This document shows, one piece after another, positions 23,118-30,929 of a stretch of 64,000 nucleotides of DNA. The notes under the pieces were generated by a model. It saw only the letters and a list, made by a program, of their open reading frames with translations. It made no database searches and had not been told where the DNA came from. This DNA comes from Sphingomonas sp. PR090111-T3T-6A. Its GTDB lineage: Bacteria > Pseudomonadota > Alphaproteobacteria > Sphingomonadales > Sphingomonadaceae. Within the stretch, counting starts at the first letter, position 1. Each line of letters starts with the position of its first letter. The translations under genes were made by a program, and so were the position numbers. Location: NCBI RefSeq assembly GCF_000383095.1, contig NZ_AORL01000021.1, positions 992,001-1,056,000 on the forward strand. Reading direction: 5' to 3'.

Positions 23118-23272
23118 GTAGGTTGGCGGTGGGCACTGCCCGGTACGAGCTTTTGCGAACATCCCTGAGGCGATTCCACATCCATGGGGGTCGTCCCTGG
23201 CCGGACCCTGGTCCGTGTCACATGGCTCCCACCTGACGTTGACGGCGTCAGAGGATATTCCGGCAAACGGCC
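23118..23272 (+). ncRNA. ssrS: probable 6S RNA (SsrS)
   Basis: The 155-nt interval between zapA and the fau start encodes no protein but folds as a long rod. GGTGGG near the 5' side can pair with CCCACC near the 3' side, CCATG with CATGG further in, and CGGACC with GGTCCG around a CT tip. This is the arrangement of 6S RNA, which sequesters housekeeping RNA polymerase in stationary phase. The position between zapA and the ygfA/fau homologue is the conserved 6S locus of proteobacteria. Ends are approximate. The call rests on synteny plus hand-made pairings, not on a covariance-model search. Confidence 0.72.
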
Positions 23273-23860
23273 ATGGCGGTCCCACCACCCCTCCCCCCAT
23301 CGAGCGACAAGGCGGACCTCCGCCGGCACCTGCGCGCCGCGCGGCAGGCGTTCGTCGCGGGACTGGACGCGACGGCGCGAGCGGAAGCGCTGGCCGCCGT
23401 CCATGATCGCCTCGCGCCGCTTCTCGCCCGGCCCGGCAGCATCGCGGGCTATGTCGCGCATCGCGGCGAGGTCGATATCCTGCCCTTCCTTCTCGGCGCC
23501 TTCCATCTCGGCCGCACGGTGGCGCTGCCCCATGTCGCGCAAGGGAGCCCCTCCATGCGCTTCACCCCCTGGCATCCCGACGCGACGCTGACGCCGGGGC
23601 TGGCCGGCATTCCCCAGCCCGATGCGATAGGCGAGGCGCTGGTGCCCGACATGCTGCTGGTGCCGCTGGTCGGCTTCGATCGCGCCGGCAACCGGATCGG
23701 ACAGGGCGGCGGCTTCTATGACCGCTGGTTCGAGGCACACCCGGCCGCTATGCGTATCGGCATCGCATGGAGCCTGCAGGAGACAACGCCCATCGCGCCC
23801 GATCCGTGGGACATGCCGCTCCACGCGATCGTCACCGAGAAGGAGTGGATCGCGCCATGA
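23273..23860 (+). CDS. fau: 5-formyltetrahydrofolate cyclo-ligase
   Basis: A 195-residue enzyme that converts 5-formyl-THF to 5,10-methenyl-THF using ATP. The nucleotide/substrate motif near the C-terminus, [13 protein letters not shown], is present, as are [11 protein letters not shown] and [15 protein letters not shown]. It starts directly after the 6S RNA region, the same arrangement as ssrS-ygfA in E. coli, so the two are probably on one primary transcript. Confidence 0.92.
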   Translation: MAVPPPLPPSSDKADLRRHLRAARQAFVAGLDATARAEALAAVHDRLAPLLARPGSIAGYVAHRGEVDILPFLLGAFHLGRTVALPHVAQGSPSMRFTPWHPDATLTPGLAGIPQPDAIGEALVPDMLLVPLVGFDRAGNRIGQGGGFYDRWFEAHPAAMRIGIAWSLQETTPIAPDPWDMPLHAIVTEKEWIAP

Positions 23861-24087
23861 CGCCGGACCCGTATCAGCCGAGTTGGCGCCGCACGGCGGG
23901 CGCTTTCCTGATCCTCGCGCTGATCGCGCTGTGGGCGGGGCTGGTGGTGCATTTCTCCGATCCGGTGAGCCGCTGGCCTGCGCTGGCGCAGGGCGTCTTC
24001 TATGTGATCGCCGGGCTGGCGTGGATCTGGATATTGCCGCTGCGCCGCATCCTCGCGTGGAGCGAGACGGGGCGTTGGCGGCGATAG
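23857..24087 (+). CDS. DUF2842 family small membrane protein
   Basis: A 76-residue protein with two hydrophobic segments (FLILALIALWAGLVVHF and GVFYVIAGLAWIWILPLRRI) and the pattern SWRRTAGAFL...YVIAGLAW...LPL of the alphaproteobacterial DUF2842 family. Function is unknown. Its ATG overlaps the fau stop (ATGA), so it is translated as part of that operon. Confidence 0.8.
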   Translation: MTPDPYQPSWRRTAGAFLILALIALWAGLVVHFSDPVSRWPALAQGVFYVIAGLAWIWILPLRRILAWSETGRWRR

Positions 24088-24113
24088 GGGTTGGAGGCCG
24101 CGATCCGCCGGAT

Positions 24114-24698
24114 ATGGAAGGTCGTTTGTCAGAGACGCCAATGATGCCGGAAATCATGGACCTGGAAGCCACGCTGCTCGGCCCGCTGGTGAGCGGCCGT
24201 GAGTGCGGCGATTGCACCGCCTGCTGCGAAGCCCTGAAAATCGAGACGCCCGACTTCCGGAAGCCGGCCGGTACGGCTTGCCCCCATCTCTCGGCTCATG
24301 GCTGCGCCATCCATGCGGCACGCCCGGATGTCTGTCGGACATGGTTCTGCGGCTGGCGCAGGATCAAGACGCTGCCTAATGGAGCGCGGCCAGACCTCAG
24401 CGGCCTGATGGTGTCGCTGGATTTCAACCGGGAGCCGCGCAACTGCCTCGAAGGCATCTCGATCATGATCCGCTCGCTCGCCGGAAGAACGGCATTCGAG
24501 AGCGACATGGCCGAGCGCATTCTCGACGCGCTATGCGATCAACTCGTGCCCGTCTGGCTGAACGACGGCGCGAGAAAGGTGTTGGTCCACCCCGAAAGCG
24601 ATGTCGCGCATTATGTGATCTCGGGCGAAACACCCCCCGCAGAGCTGAGCGAGGAAGTCGCGGCATGGTCCTCACGCTATGGAATGTTCAGGCCATAG
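24114..24698 (+). CDS. YkgJ-like cysteine-cluster protein
   Basis: A protein of about 194 residues with the cysteine pattern CGDCTACCEAL, then CPHLSAHGCAIHAARPDVC and CRTWFC. This is the signature of the YkgJ/UPF0153-type zinc- or iron-binding cluster family. The remainder is a soluble domain with no other motif. ATG 24114 is chosen; ATG 24141 (MMPEIMDLE) is an equally possible start with a better upstream purine stretch. Function is unknown. The 218 bp after its stop contain no gene I can support. Confidence 0.75.
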   Translation: MEGRLSETPMMPEIMDLEATLLGPLVSGRECGDCTACCEALKIETPDFRKPAGTACPHLSAHGCAIHAARPDVCRTWFCGWRRIKTLPNGARPDLSGLMVSLDFNREPRNCLEGISIMIRSLAGRTAFESDMAERILDALCDQLVPVWLNDGARKVLVHPESDVAHYVISGETPPAELSEEVAAWSSRYGMFRP

Positions 24699-24916
24699 CC
24701 GAGACGCTGTGCTTCGCCCAGGCCGGCGGCCAGACCATGCGGCTCCAGCCTCGAAACCAGTCGTTGATCAGCGTCTTGTTCCGAGCCCCGCGTCAGCCTC
24801 CCGGCAGGTGAATGCTCATACCATGGTGGCGGAGAAGCACGCCGAAGGCCCCTTCGATCAGAAGACCACCGGACCCAAGGCCGGCGCGGCATCTCATCAT
24901 CCTCGACACGGACATA

Positions 24917-24991
24917 TGGTGGGCGGTGAGAGGATCGAACTCCCGACCCGCTCGGTGTAAACGAGCCGCTCTACCGCTGAGCTAACCGCCC
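24917..24991 (-). tRNA. tRNA-Val (anticodon TAC)
   Basis: On the minus strand the 75 nt fold into a full cloverleaf: 7-bp acceptor stem GGGCGGT/ACCGCCC, D arm GCTC/GAGC, anticodon arm GCTCG-TTTACAC-CGAGC with TAC at positions 34-36, and T arm GGGAG-TTCGATC-CTCTC. Discriminator A and encoded CCA follow. It decodes GUA and probably other valine codons. It is the last clearly chromosomal feature before the prophage, but its 3' end points away from the prophage, so it is not obviously the attachment site. Confidence 0.97.
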
Positions 24992-25170
24992 ACATGCGCC
25001 GGAAGCCGCCTCTTACCGGGATTTTTTGCGGCTGCAAGCCCCGAACTCGTGGAAGGAAAGGGACCGGAAGGGGAACAGAGGGAACCACGAGTCCCGAACT
25101 ATTCCCGAACGGCTTCCTGCCGGGCCGTCGCCAATAACCTCCCCGCCGATTTTCCGCCGCCTTGCCATTT

Positions 25171-25185
25171 GTTCCATTTTTGTTC
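25171..25185 (+). promoter_or_regulatory. LexA/SOS box within a promoter
   Basis: GTTC-N7-GTTC is present exactly, the direct-repeat SOS box known from alphaproteobacteria. It lies in a plausible sigma70-type promoter: TTGCCA at 25162-25167, a 16-bp spacer, and TCTAAT at 25184-25189. LexA bound here would cover the spacer and -10. The first gene downstream starts at 25238, leaving a short leader of about 40 nt. Confidence 0.65.
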
Positions 25186-25237
25186 TAATTCGAACTCTGC
25201 CGCCGAGGCGGCGAGTCGGACATGAATGGAGCACCCC

Positions 25238-25444
25238 ATGGCGCAGGCCCTGCGACATGACTTGCAGCTGCGCGAAGCCGTGAGCCTGATCTACGATGCC
25301 GTTTATCCAGGCGACGAATGGACGCCGGTGAGCTTCGAGGAGGCCGAGCGCCTCCAGACCGTCCACTATCGTCAGGCCGTCGAAGCGGCGCAGCGCGTGC
25401 GCCCTGTCTTTTCGCGCTCGGCCGAGCAGCTCGCGCTGCTGTGA
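25238..25444 (+). CDS. small protein behind an SOS-type promoter
   Basis: A 68-residue acidic protein starting MAQALRHDLQLREAVSLIYD; no family recognised. The start is set by a GGAG ribosome site 7 nt upstream; an in-frame ATG at 25226 has none. The C-terminal half (VHYRQAVEAAQRVRPVFSRS) looks helical. It is followed after 4 bp by a second unknown gene, with which it probably forms an operon controlled by the LexA box upstream. It may be a host damage-response gene or a prophage accessory gene. Confidence 0.6.
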   Translation: MAQALRHDLQLREAVSLIYDAVYPGDEWTPVSFEEAERLQTVHYRQAVEAAQRVRPVFSRSAEQLALL

Positions 25445-25448
25445 TCCG

Positions 25449-25874
25449 ATGCATTTCGAGCGCGATCACCTGATCTTCAAGGCGCTGGTCGCCCTGGACG
25501 AGGTGCACAATCAGGCCGGTGAGGCGCCAATGGAGCCCAGCCATGCTGTGCGGTTCGTCCTGGCCTGGCTCTACTCGATCAGCGACGGCGATCGCGGCAT
25601 CTATGATGACTTCTACCGGAATATGCGCGAGCCCTTCGCCGAGGCCTTTTCCCGCGAGGGTGCCGCATATCGACGGAGCACATATCTGCGCTCCTGCATG
25701 GGCGGTATCGCCCGATCGGTCGGACACAGGGACTTCTCCCCCGGCTTCTTCTTGTCCCTCCGGCAAGCACGCCTGCCGAAAGCTGAGCGCATGCTTCTGC
25801 GCGCTGACCGCGTGCCAGTGGCAGACGATAGTCCCACGCCGTCCCTAGAAGGGGAGAGCCCCATTAGTAGCTAG
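25449..25874 (+). CDS. hypothetical protein, second gene of the putative SOS operon
   Basis: A 141-residue soluble protein beginning MHFERDHLIFKALVALDEVH. The sequence is evenly mixed and mostly helical, with LAWLYSISDGDRGIYDDFY in the middle and a low-complexity proline/serine tail. I do not recognise the family. It ends 6 bp before the inverted-repeat element at 25881-26146. Whether it belongs to the chromosome or to the phage left end is not decided by the sequence. Confidence 0.55.
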   Translation: MHFERDHLIFKALVALDEVHNQAGEAPMEPSHAVRFVLAWLYSISDGDRGIYDDFYRNMREPFAEAFSREGAAYRRSTYLRSCMGGIARSVGHRDFSPGFFLSLRQARLPKAERMLLRADRVPVADDSPTPSLEGESPISS

Positions 25875-25880
25875 GGATGG

Positions 25881-26146
25881 GTCGGGAAAACCATAACATC
25901 CATAACAAGCCAACGATCTCAACGGCTTACACCATAACATTATCAGTAATTTCCATATAACCTGATTATGGGTCTTGAAGACGATATGACGCGAAGAAAA
26001 AACGCCCTAAAATCAATGGGATTATGTTTTCGCTCCCCTTCAGGTTGGCGAAAGTTATGTCGCGGCCATAATCTCAAGAATGGCGGTTTTCCGCGCCTTT
26101 CAGGCATTTTAAGCGAGCCTGTTGCGGAGATTATGGTTTTCCCGAC
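25881..26146. repeat. 266-bp element with perfect 16-bp terminal inverted repeats
   Basis: The left end GTCGGGAAAACCATAA (25881-25896) is repeated as an exact inverse at 26131-26146. The interval is clearly richer in A and T than its surroundings. It carries at least eight copies of CCATAA-type motifs, mostly forward in the left half (25891, 25900, 25932) and mostly inverted in the right half (25966, 26022, 26054, 26131). A second inverted pair, CCATAATCTC / GAGATTATGG, is also present. No convincing gene is inside. The rest of 25875-26589 holds only this element and the cos-like site. Confidence 0.75.
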
Positions 26147-26372
26147 ACCCCCCTCCTCTCCAGCTTGGCCGATCATCCGTCGTCATCGTTCGACGGCATC
26201 AATCAGACGGCCCGCGAAGAGCGCCACGAGCGTGCATCGAATTGCATTGGCCCCCATTTCGCGGGGCCGGCTCATTTTCCCTCTCTAAACCGCCCAGCGC
26301 CGGCAAATTTGACCCTTCCGAGGGTCAACGAAGCAGGCTGATCTGCATCACTTCCCGCTCCAAAAGCGGGGA

Positions 26373-26391
26373 GGCGAGGCGGGGGGCCTTG
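26373..26391 (+). other. candidate phage cos site
   Basis: GGCGAGGCGGGG at 26373-26384 is identical to the first 12 bases I recall for the cohesive end of phage P2, and the G+C-rich GCGCGGCGCG downstream resembles the continuation. The position fits: just left of the leftward portal/terminase genes, where P2 has cos. The remaining bases of the 19-base end differ. The comparison is from memory of the P2 sequence and needs alignment. Confidence 0.5.
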
Positions 26392-26589
26392 CGCGGCGCG
26401 TCGGGTCGAGGTGGTTAATTTTCCGGCATCGCGACGGGGGTGGCAGGGTCCAAAGGCCTCCCCAGTCGCGCGCCGGGCGGCCGTGCGGGGCCATGGCGTG
26501 CCGCCCCGCCTCTGAGTGCCCTCGGCGAGCCTATGCGCTCAGCGGGGCTCTCCGGCCGTTTACAGGCACGTCGCGTGCAGGGAGTGCAT

Positions 26590-26922
26590 ATGGGTGGAAG
26601 CGGCGAGCGCTATCGGCTGATGGTATTCGATCGGCCGGTGGGTCCATGGCGGGCGACGCGTCAGGATGTCTACGACGATGCGATCGCGCGGCGGCTGGGA
26701 AGTCGACAGCCTTGGTCGACGGTGACCTATCTGGATATCAGCGCCTGGATACAGACGCGCCGCGCGCGGCCGACGCCAGCATCGCCGCCGGAGATCGCGC
26801 CCATCGGACTCCGGGAGATCGCGGATCTATCGGGCCGCTCCGCCGGGATCGAGCTGACGTCCATCGCGGCGAACGACGGCCGCTCCGCCCGATCGGCCGG
26901 AAGCTGGCACGGCCGAGGCTGA
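26590..26922 (+). CDS. hypothetical protein at prophage left end
   Basis: A 110-residue protein starting MGGSGERYRLMVFDRPVGPW, with a GGGAG ribosome site just upstream. The N-terminal half (RATRQDVYDDAIARRLG...YLDISAWIQTRR) has a plausible globular composition, whereas the C-terminal half is rich in Arg, Ser and Pro. The family is not recognised. It is convergent with the leftward methyltransferase gene 35 bp away and lies between the cos-like site and that gene. Confidence 0.5.
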   Translation: MGGSGERYRLMVFDRPVGPWRATRQDVYDDAIARRLGSRQPWSTVTYLDISAWIQTRRARPTPASPPEIAPIGLREIADLSGRSAGIELTSIAANDGRSARSAGSWHGRG

Positions 26923-26957
26923 AAGAGGGAGGCGACGATCGCGCCGCCTCCCCATCC

Positions 26958-27761
26958 TCATGCCGGGTCGAAATTGGACAGGATCAGCTCGCGCGCGGGC
27001 CTCGGCGCCGCGCCGATCTGATAGGTCGTGTCGACCTCGGCCATGCGGAACCGACCGAAGATCTCGCGAACCTCCGGCCGGTCGTTGATCGACAGCACGA
27101 ACCGGCCCTTGATGCGGCCCAGCAGCTCGGCAAGCTCGCCGAAGTCGCCCGGCCCGAACACGTCCTGGCCGTAATCCCGCTCGCAACCCCAATAGGGCGG
27201 ATCGAGATAGAACAGCGTCCCCGCCCGGTCGTAGCGCCGGATGAAGTCGGCATAGTCGAGCCGCTCGATGACGACGCCGGCGAGCCGCTCATGCAGATCC
27301 GCCAGCATCGGCTCCAGCTTGGTGATGTTGAACCGCGCACCCTGCGACGCCGAGACGCCGAACGTCCGGCCCTCGACACGCCCACCGAACGACAGGCGCT
27401 GCAAATAGAGGAACCGCGCCGCGCGCTGAAGGTCGGTCAGCCGCTCGGGCGGCAGCGCGCGGAGTCGCTCGAACTCGGCGCGGCTGGCGATCCGCCAGCG
27501 GAGCATGTCGAGGAAATAGGCGTAATGCTCCTGAAGCACGCGGAAGAAGGTGGCGACATCGCCCGACGCATCGTTGATGAACTCGGCCGCCGGGTGGCGG
27601 GTGCGCCGGAGGAAGATGCCGCCCATGCCGACGAACGGCTCGGCATAGGCGTCGCAATCGACGCGGTCGATCAAGGTGACGAGACGCCGGGAGAGGTTGC
27701 GCTTGCCGCCGATATAGCCGGCGGCCGGCATCACGGGGCGAACGTCGCTGAGGGATTGCAT
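26958..27761 (-). CDS. D12-class adenine-specific DNA methyltransferase
   Basis: A 267-residue Dam-type (MT-D12) N6-adenine methyltransferase. It has the SAM-binding motif AAGYIGGKRNL at the N-terminus and the catalytic DPPYWG motif in the second half (TLFYLDPPYWGCERDYG). It is the last gene of the leftward Q-P block, 157 bp beyond the portal gene. A role in protecting phage DNA from host restriction is likely. It differs strongly from the second D12 enzyme at 60650-61537, so it is not a duplication. Confidence 0.88.
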   Translation of the reverse strand: MQSLSDVRPVMPAAGYIGGKRNLSRRLVTLIDRVDCDAYAEPFVGMGGIFLRRTRHPAAEFINDASGDVATFFRVLQEHYAYFLDMLRWRIASRAEFERLRALPPERLTDLQRAARFLYLQRLSFGGRVEGRTFGVSASQGARFNITKLEPMLADLHERLAGVVIERLDYADFIRRYDRAGTLFYLDPPYWGCERDYGQDVFGPGDFGELAELLGRIKGRFVLSINDRPEVREIFGRFRMAEVDTTYQIGAAPRPARELILSNFDPA

Positions 27762-27918
27762 TGTAGGATTTCCTGCTCTTCTGGGTGCCCCGGCCTGGGC
27801 GACCAGGCACGGGGCTTGGCGGCGGTCGGCCGCCGGGTGGCGAGGAGCAGATCTCGCCGGCGAACCGCGTTGGCGCGCGGTTCCCCCCGCACCGGCCGCG
27901 CCGGCGCGGGCGAAAGGA

Positions 27919-28968
27919 TCAGGCCGCCTTCGGGGCCGACAGCAGATCGTAGGGCTTGAAGGCGACGGCCTCCTCGCCCAGCCATTCGTTCAGTTCGAGG
28001 AAGCGCGCCTGGAGCGGCTCGATCTCGTTGCTGAAGAAGACATCAGCCGCTTTCTCGACGTCGCCGAAGCCGCCGGCGTTCGCCGGCACCACGCCGAGGA
28101 GCTGGGGCGGCACGCGGTGCGCGGCGAGCATGTCGTCGCGCGTCGTGTTCTTGATGCCGAGGAACTCGTCCTTCGCCGCCACCTCGGCGATCGGGATGAG
28201 CTGCAGGCCGTCCTTATGGCCGCCCGGCACATGCAGGAAGACGTTCCGGAAATTGCCGACGCCCTTCGTCTCGGCCAGCATCTCCTCCAGCTCGTCCGCA
28301 TCCTCGTCGGCGAGGCCGACGTCGGTCGAATAGAGGATGAAGCCGGCATGGCTCCCGTTCTGGTAATAGCGCCGACGGAACAGCGTCGCCGCCTCGTTGA
28401 GCAGCGAACTCTGGATCGCCGACAGATATTCCGGCACGCCATAGATCTCCTGCGCGAGGTCCGGCTCTGCAAGATGGAAGACCGTGCCAGCGGCAAATTG
28501 GTGCGGCTTGCGGGGCTCGCCCAGAAACCAGAAGGTATCGGGCTCGATCCCGACGCGGGTATGGACGCCCAGCGACGGCAACATGGCCATCGATCGGCCG
28601 AGGACATTGTCGCGCCGTTCGAGATAGCCGTTGCCCAGCACCAGATAATCGAGCGCCCAGCGGCTGAAGGCCGACGACGACAGCAGCCTCGACGGCACGA
28701 ACGTCTTGAGCAGCAGGTTCCGCTTGACGAGGATCGCGGAGCTATGATGCGGCGCGATACGATAGGCCCGCGCGAGCCCGTGCATGGGGAGCGGCGGCTC
28801 GTACCAGCGGGTGGTGCGGGTGCATTCCAGCATGCCGAACAGGCCGCGCCGGTCGAGGACGGGCTCCGGGTCGCCGAACGTGAACATGCGAGCGCCAGCG
28901 CCCTTCCGCTTCGTCGCGGGCACGGCGTCGGCGACGGCCGGAAGCTGCTGCTGGCTGGTCTCCGCCAT
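27919..28968 (-). CDS. Q: phage portal protein (P2 gpQ-like)
   Basis: A 349-residue PBSX/P2-family portal that forms the dodecameric DNA entry ring of the capsid. Family blocks include the N-terminal FTFGDPEPVLDRRG, SSAFSRWALDYLVLGNGYLE, EIYGVPEYLSAIQSSLLNEA, FRRRYYQNGSHAGFILYSTD and GIKNTTRDDMLAAHRVPPQLLG. Length matches P2 gpQ. It is transcribed leftward with the terminase gene, as in P2. Confidence 0.95.
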   Translation of the reverse strand: MAETSQQQLPAVADAVPATKRKGAGARMFTFGDPEPVLDRRGLFGMLECTRTTRWYEPPLPMHGLARAYRIAPHHSSAILVKRNLLLKTFVPSRLLSSSAFSRWALDYLVLGNGYLERRDNVLGRSMAMLPSLGVHTRVGIEPDTFWFLGEPRKPHQFAAGTVFHLAEPDLAQEIYGVPEYLSAIQSSLLNEAATLFRRRYYQNGSHAGFILYSTDVGLADEDADELEEMLAETKGVGNFRNVFLHVPGGHKDGLQLIPIAEVAAKDEFLGIKNTTRDDMLAAHRVPPQLLGVVPANAGGFGDVEKAADVFFSNEIEPLQARFLELNEWLGEEAVAFKPYDLLSAPKAA

Positions 28969-30763
28969 TCCGATTGATCCTCAGTCTGCTCTTGCGCGGG
29001 CGACCGTCGTCCGCGTCCATCGGTTCGTTGAAGAGGGCGTGCATGATCGCCCAGGCGAGATCGGCGTGGCCGATCGCGTCGCTGCGCTGGGCGACATAGG
29101 TGATCTGGGCGCCGCCCTTGGTGAGCTTCGGGCGGATCGCCATGAAGCTCGCCGCGACGTCCGCCCAGCCGGCGTCGAACTCGATCCGGCCCGAGCTGAA
29201 GACGTGCTTGGCCTTGTAGACCATGGCCGTCTTGACCTGCAGGCTGTAATCGATCCGCTTCGCCAGCGGGAAGAACTTGACGACGCACTGCCAGACCGCC
29301 GCGCCGGCGCCGGTGGTGTCGATCGCGATGTGCGTGACGTTGTAGCGCTCGGTGAGCTTGCGGATCTCCTCCGCCTGGACGGCGAAGTCCTTGCCGCGCC
29401 AGCGATGCTTTTCGAGGATGCGGAACTTGCCCTTCGGCCCGGCCGGCGGCGCGACGACGACGCACGCCGCATCGTCGCCGTTCGCGCTCTCCTGCGGGTC
29501 GTAGCCGATCCACACCTCGCCATCGCCGAACGGGCGCTGGAAATAGGGATTGAAGTCCTTCCAGGCATCGAAGCTGTCGACCATCGACCGCCTGAGCATG
29601 AGGAAAGGAAACATCGACACGGCGTCATCGACGAAATTGCACATGTAGAGATTGTCGAAGACGTCGGGCGCCTTGGTCGCGCGCAGATGGTTCAGATCGA
29701 ACAGGTCGCAGCCCGATGCCTCCGCATCCTCGATCGTGACGATCTGGCGCCAGACGAGATCGGCGCCGAGCGCCCCATGCCTGAGCGCCTTGTGCGTGAC
29801 GTCGATCGAGACGCGCTCATTCTTGGGCCGCCCATCCGCCCAGCTCTTGCCCGTCCACTTGGCATAGGCCTCGTGCGTGATCGAGCTGGGGGTCGAGAAG
29901 TAGGTCTCGCGATACCGCTTCTGCGAGGCGACGCCCGACGCGACCGCCTCGATCTGCTCGAAGCCATGAACCCAGAAGCATTCGTCGAAATAGAAGTTGC
30001 CGCTGTAGCCCTGCGCCGTGTGATAGTTGGTCCCGAGGAAGTAGAGCGTCGGCTGTTCGAGCTGCGCGCCGTCCTCGTCCTCGCCCCGGTCGATCGTCAG
30101 GCTCTCGCCGGTGAGCTGGACGCCCGTGATCTGGAACACCCATTTGACGATGTAGCCGCGGAACAGGTTTGCCTGATTACGCGAGGCGGACAGGAAGATC
30201 TGGTTCCGGCCGGTCTCCAGCGCGTCGATGAACGCCTCGCGGGCGAAATACCACGTCGCGCCGATCTGGCGGCTCTTCAGGATGAAGCGGGTCTTCTGGC
30301 TGAGCCCGGCCTCCCACCATTCCCGCTGATAGCCGAAAATGCTGGAGAAGAAGTCCTCCTTCAGCGCCTCGATGTGCTCGGGCGTCAGGAAATTGCGCTT
30401 CGGCAGCTTCTTCGGGCCGGCATTGCGCTTCGAGACGTTGGGGTTGAGGTCGGTCTCGTTGCCGCCCGGCTCCCCATATTTGCGGACCCGCGCCGTCCGT
30501 TCGAGGATGCGGCTGAGCGCGTCCATCACCTTCAGATCGTGGCCGGTGTGGTGCTCCTTCCAGATCAGAAGCTGCATCCGCGCTTCGACCGACTGATCGA
30601 CGCGTGACATGGGCGAGGTCAGATCCCAGGCGTCGCGCTGCTTCCAGCTCCGAACCGTGTTCTCGTTGAGCTCCAGCACCTCGGCGACCTGCGCGCAGTC
30701 GTAGCCCGCCCAATAGAGGTGGCGGGCCTTGCGCCTGGCGTCGAAGGGGATGGTGCCGATCAT
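28742..30763 (-). CDS. P: terminase large (ATPase) subunit (P2 gpP-like)
   Basis: DNA-packaging ATPase/nuclease. The N-terminus has a small HTH (ARHLYWAGYDCAQVAEVLEL) that probably recognises cos. The ATPase core includes FILKSRQIGATWYFAREA (Walker-A-like) and GNFYFDECFWV (Walker B). The nuclease domain includes WIGYDPQESANGDDAACVVV and HIAIDTTGAGAAVW. Conserved sequence ends near HADLAWAIMHALFNEPMDAD, about residue 590, the length of P2 gpP. The frame then runs 226 bp into the portal gene with Arg-rich sequence that is simply the portal read in another frame. Confidence 0.94.
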   Translation of the reverse strand: MIGTIPFDARRKARHLYWAGYDCAQVAEVLELNENTVRSWKQRDAWDLTSPMSRVDQSVEARMQLLIWKEHHTGHDLKVMDALSRILERTARVRKYGEPGGNETDLNPNVSKRNAGPKKLPKRNFLTPEHIEALKEDFFSSIFGYQREWWEAGLSQKTRFILKSRQIGATWYFAREAFIDALETGRNQIFLSASRNQANLFRGYIVKWVFQITGVQLTGESLTIDRGEDEDGAQLEQPTLYFLGTNYHTAQGYSGNFYFDECFWVHGFEQIEAVASGVASQKRYRETYFSTPSSITHEAYAKWTGKSWADGRPKNERVSIDVTHKALRHGALGADLVWRQIVTIEDAEASGCDLFDLNHLRATKAPDVFDNLYMCNFVDDAVSMFPFLMLRRSMVDSFDAWKDFNPYFQRPFGDGEVWIGYDPQESANGDDAACVVVAPPAGPKGKFRILEKHRWRGKDFAVQAEEIRKLTERYNVTHIAIDTTGAGAAVWQCVVKFFPLAKRIDYSLQVKTAMVYKAKHVFSSGRIEFDAGWADVAASFMAIRPKLTKGGAQITYVAQRSDAIGHADLAWAIMHALFNEPMDADDGRPRKSRLRINRNGGDQPAAASGRRRRRARDEAEGRWRSHVHVRRPGARPRPARPVRHAGMHPHHPLVRAAAPHARARAGLSYRAAS

Positions 30764-30807
30764 CGGCGCGGACCTTGCCGCGCCCGATCCCGTCGCGCGG
30801 CGGCCGG

Positions 30808-30834
30808 GCGTCGGGGAGCCGGGCTCTCCGACGC
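30808..30834. promoter_or_regulatory. late-block palindrome, copy 1 (between P and O)
   Basis: GCGTCGGGGAG - CCGGG - CTCTCCGACGC: 11-bp arms with one mismatch and a 5-nt centre. It lies in the divergent spacer between terminase (leftward) and scaffold (rightward), where P2 has its paired late promoters PP and PO. The centre is 58 bp from the terminase start codon and 109 bp from the scaffold start. Two further copies sit at the heads of the other late blocks. Confidence 0.7.
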
Positions 30835-30929
30835 ACCTGCGTTGCGGTCGCGCGCGCTTCTCTTCCTGTTGCCCCGGTCAGCGCGGCCCTGCGTCGCGCG
30901 CCCGGATCAGAGGATAGGCGAGCCGCCCC

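Noticed and set aside
22338-23300. Long N-terminal extension of the gap frame.
   Set aside because: GAPDH similarity begins at [11 protein letters not shown]; the extension is antisense to the coiled-coil gene and zapA and carries no domain.
24699-24916. Possible small gene between the YkgJ-like gene and the tRNA.
   Set aside because: Frames on both strands are short and have no motif or plausible ribosome site.
24917-24991. tRNA-Val as the prophage attachment site.
   Set aside because: Its 3' end points away from the prophage, the gene is complete, and the integrase is at the far right. Without the right junction, no core repeat can be shown.
25943-26288. Short frames on both strands within and beyond the inverted-repeat element (25943-26176 minus, 25968-26288 plus).
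   Set aside because: They lack ribosome sites, cross the repeat ends and have low-complexity composition; the repeat structure explains the region better.
26493-27959. A 488-codon plus-strand frame over the left D12 methyltransferase.
   Set aside because: It is antisense to a methyltransferase with clear motifs and has no recognisable domain of its own.
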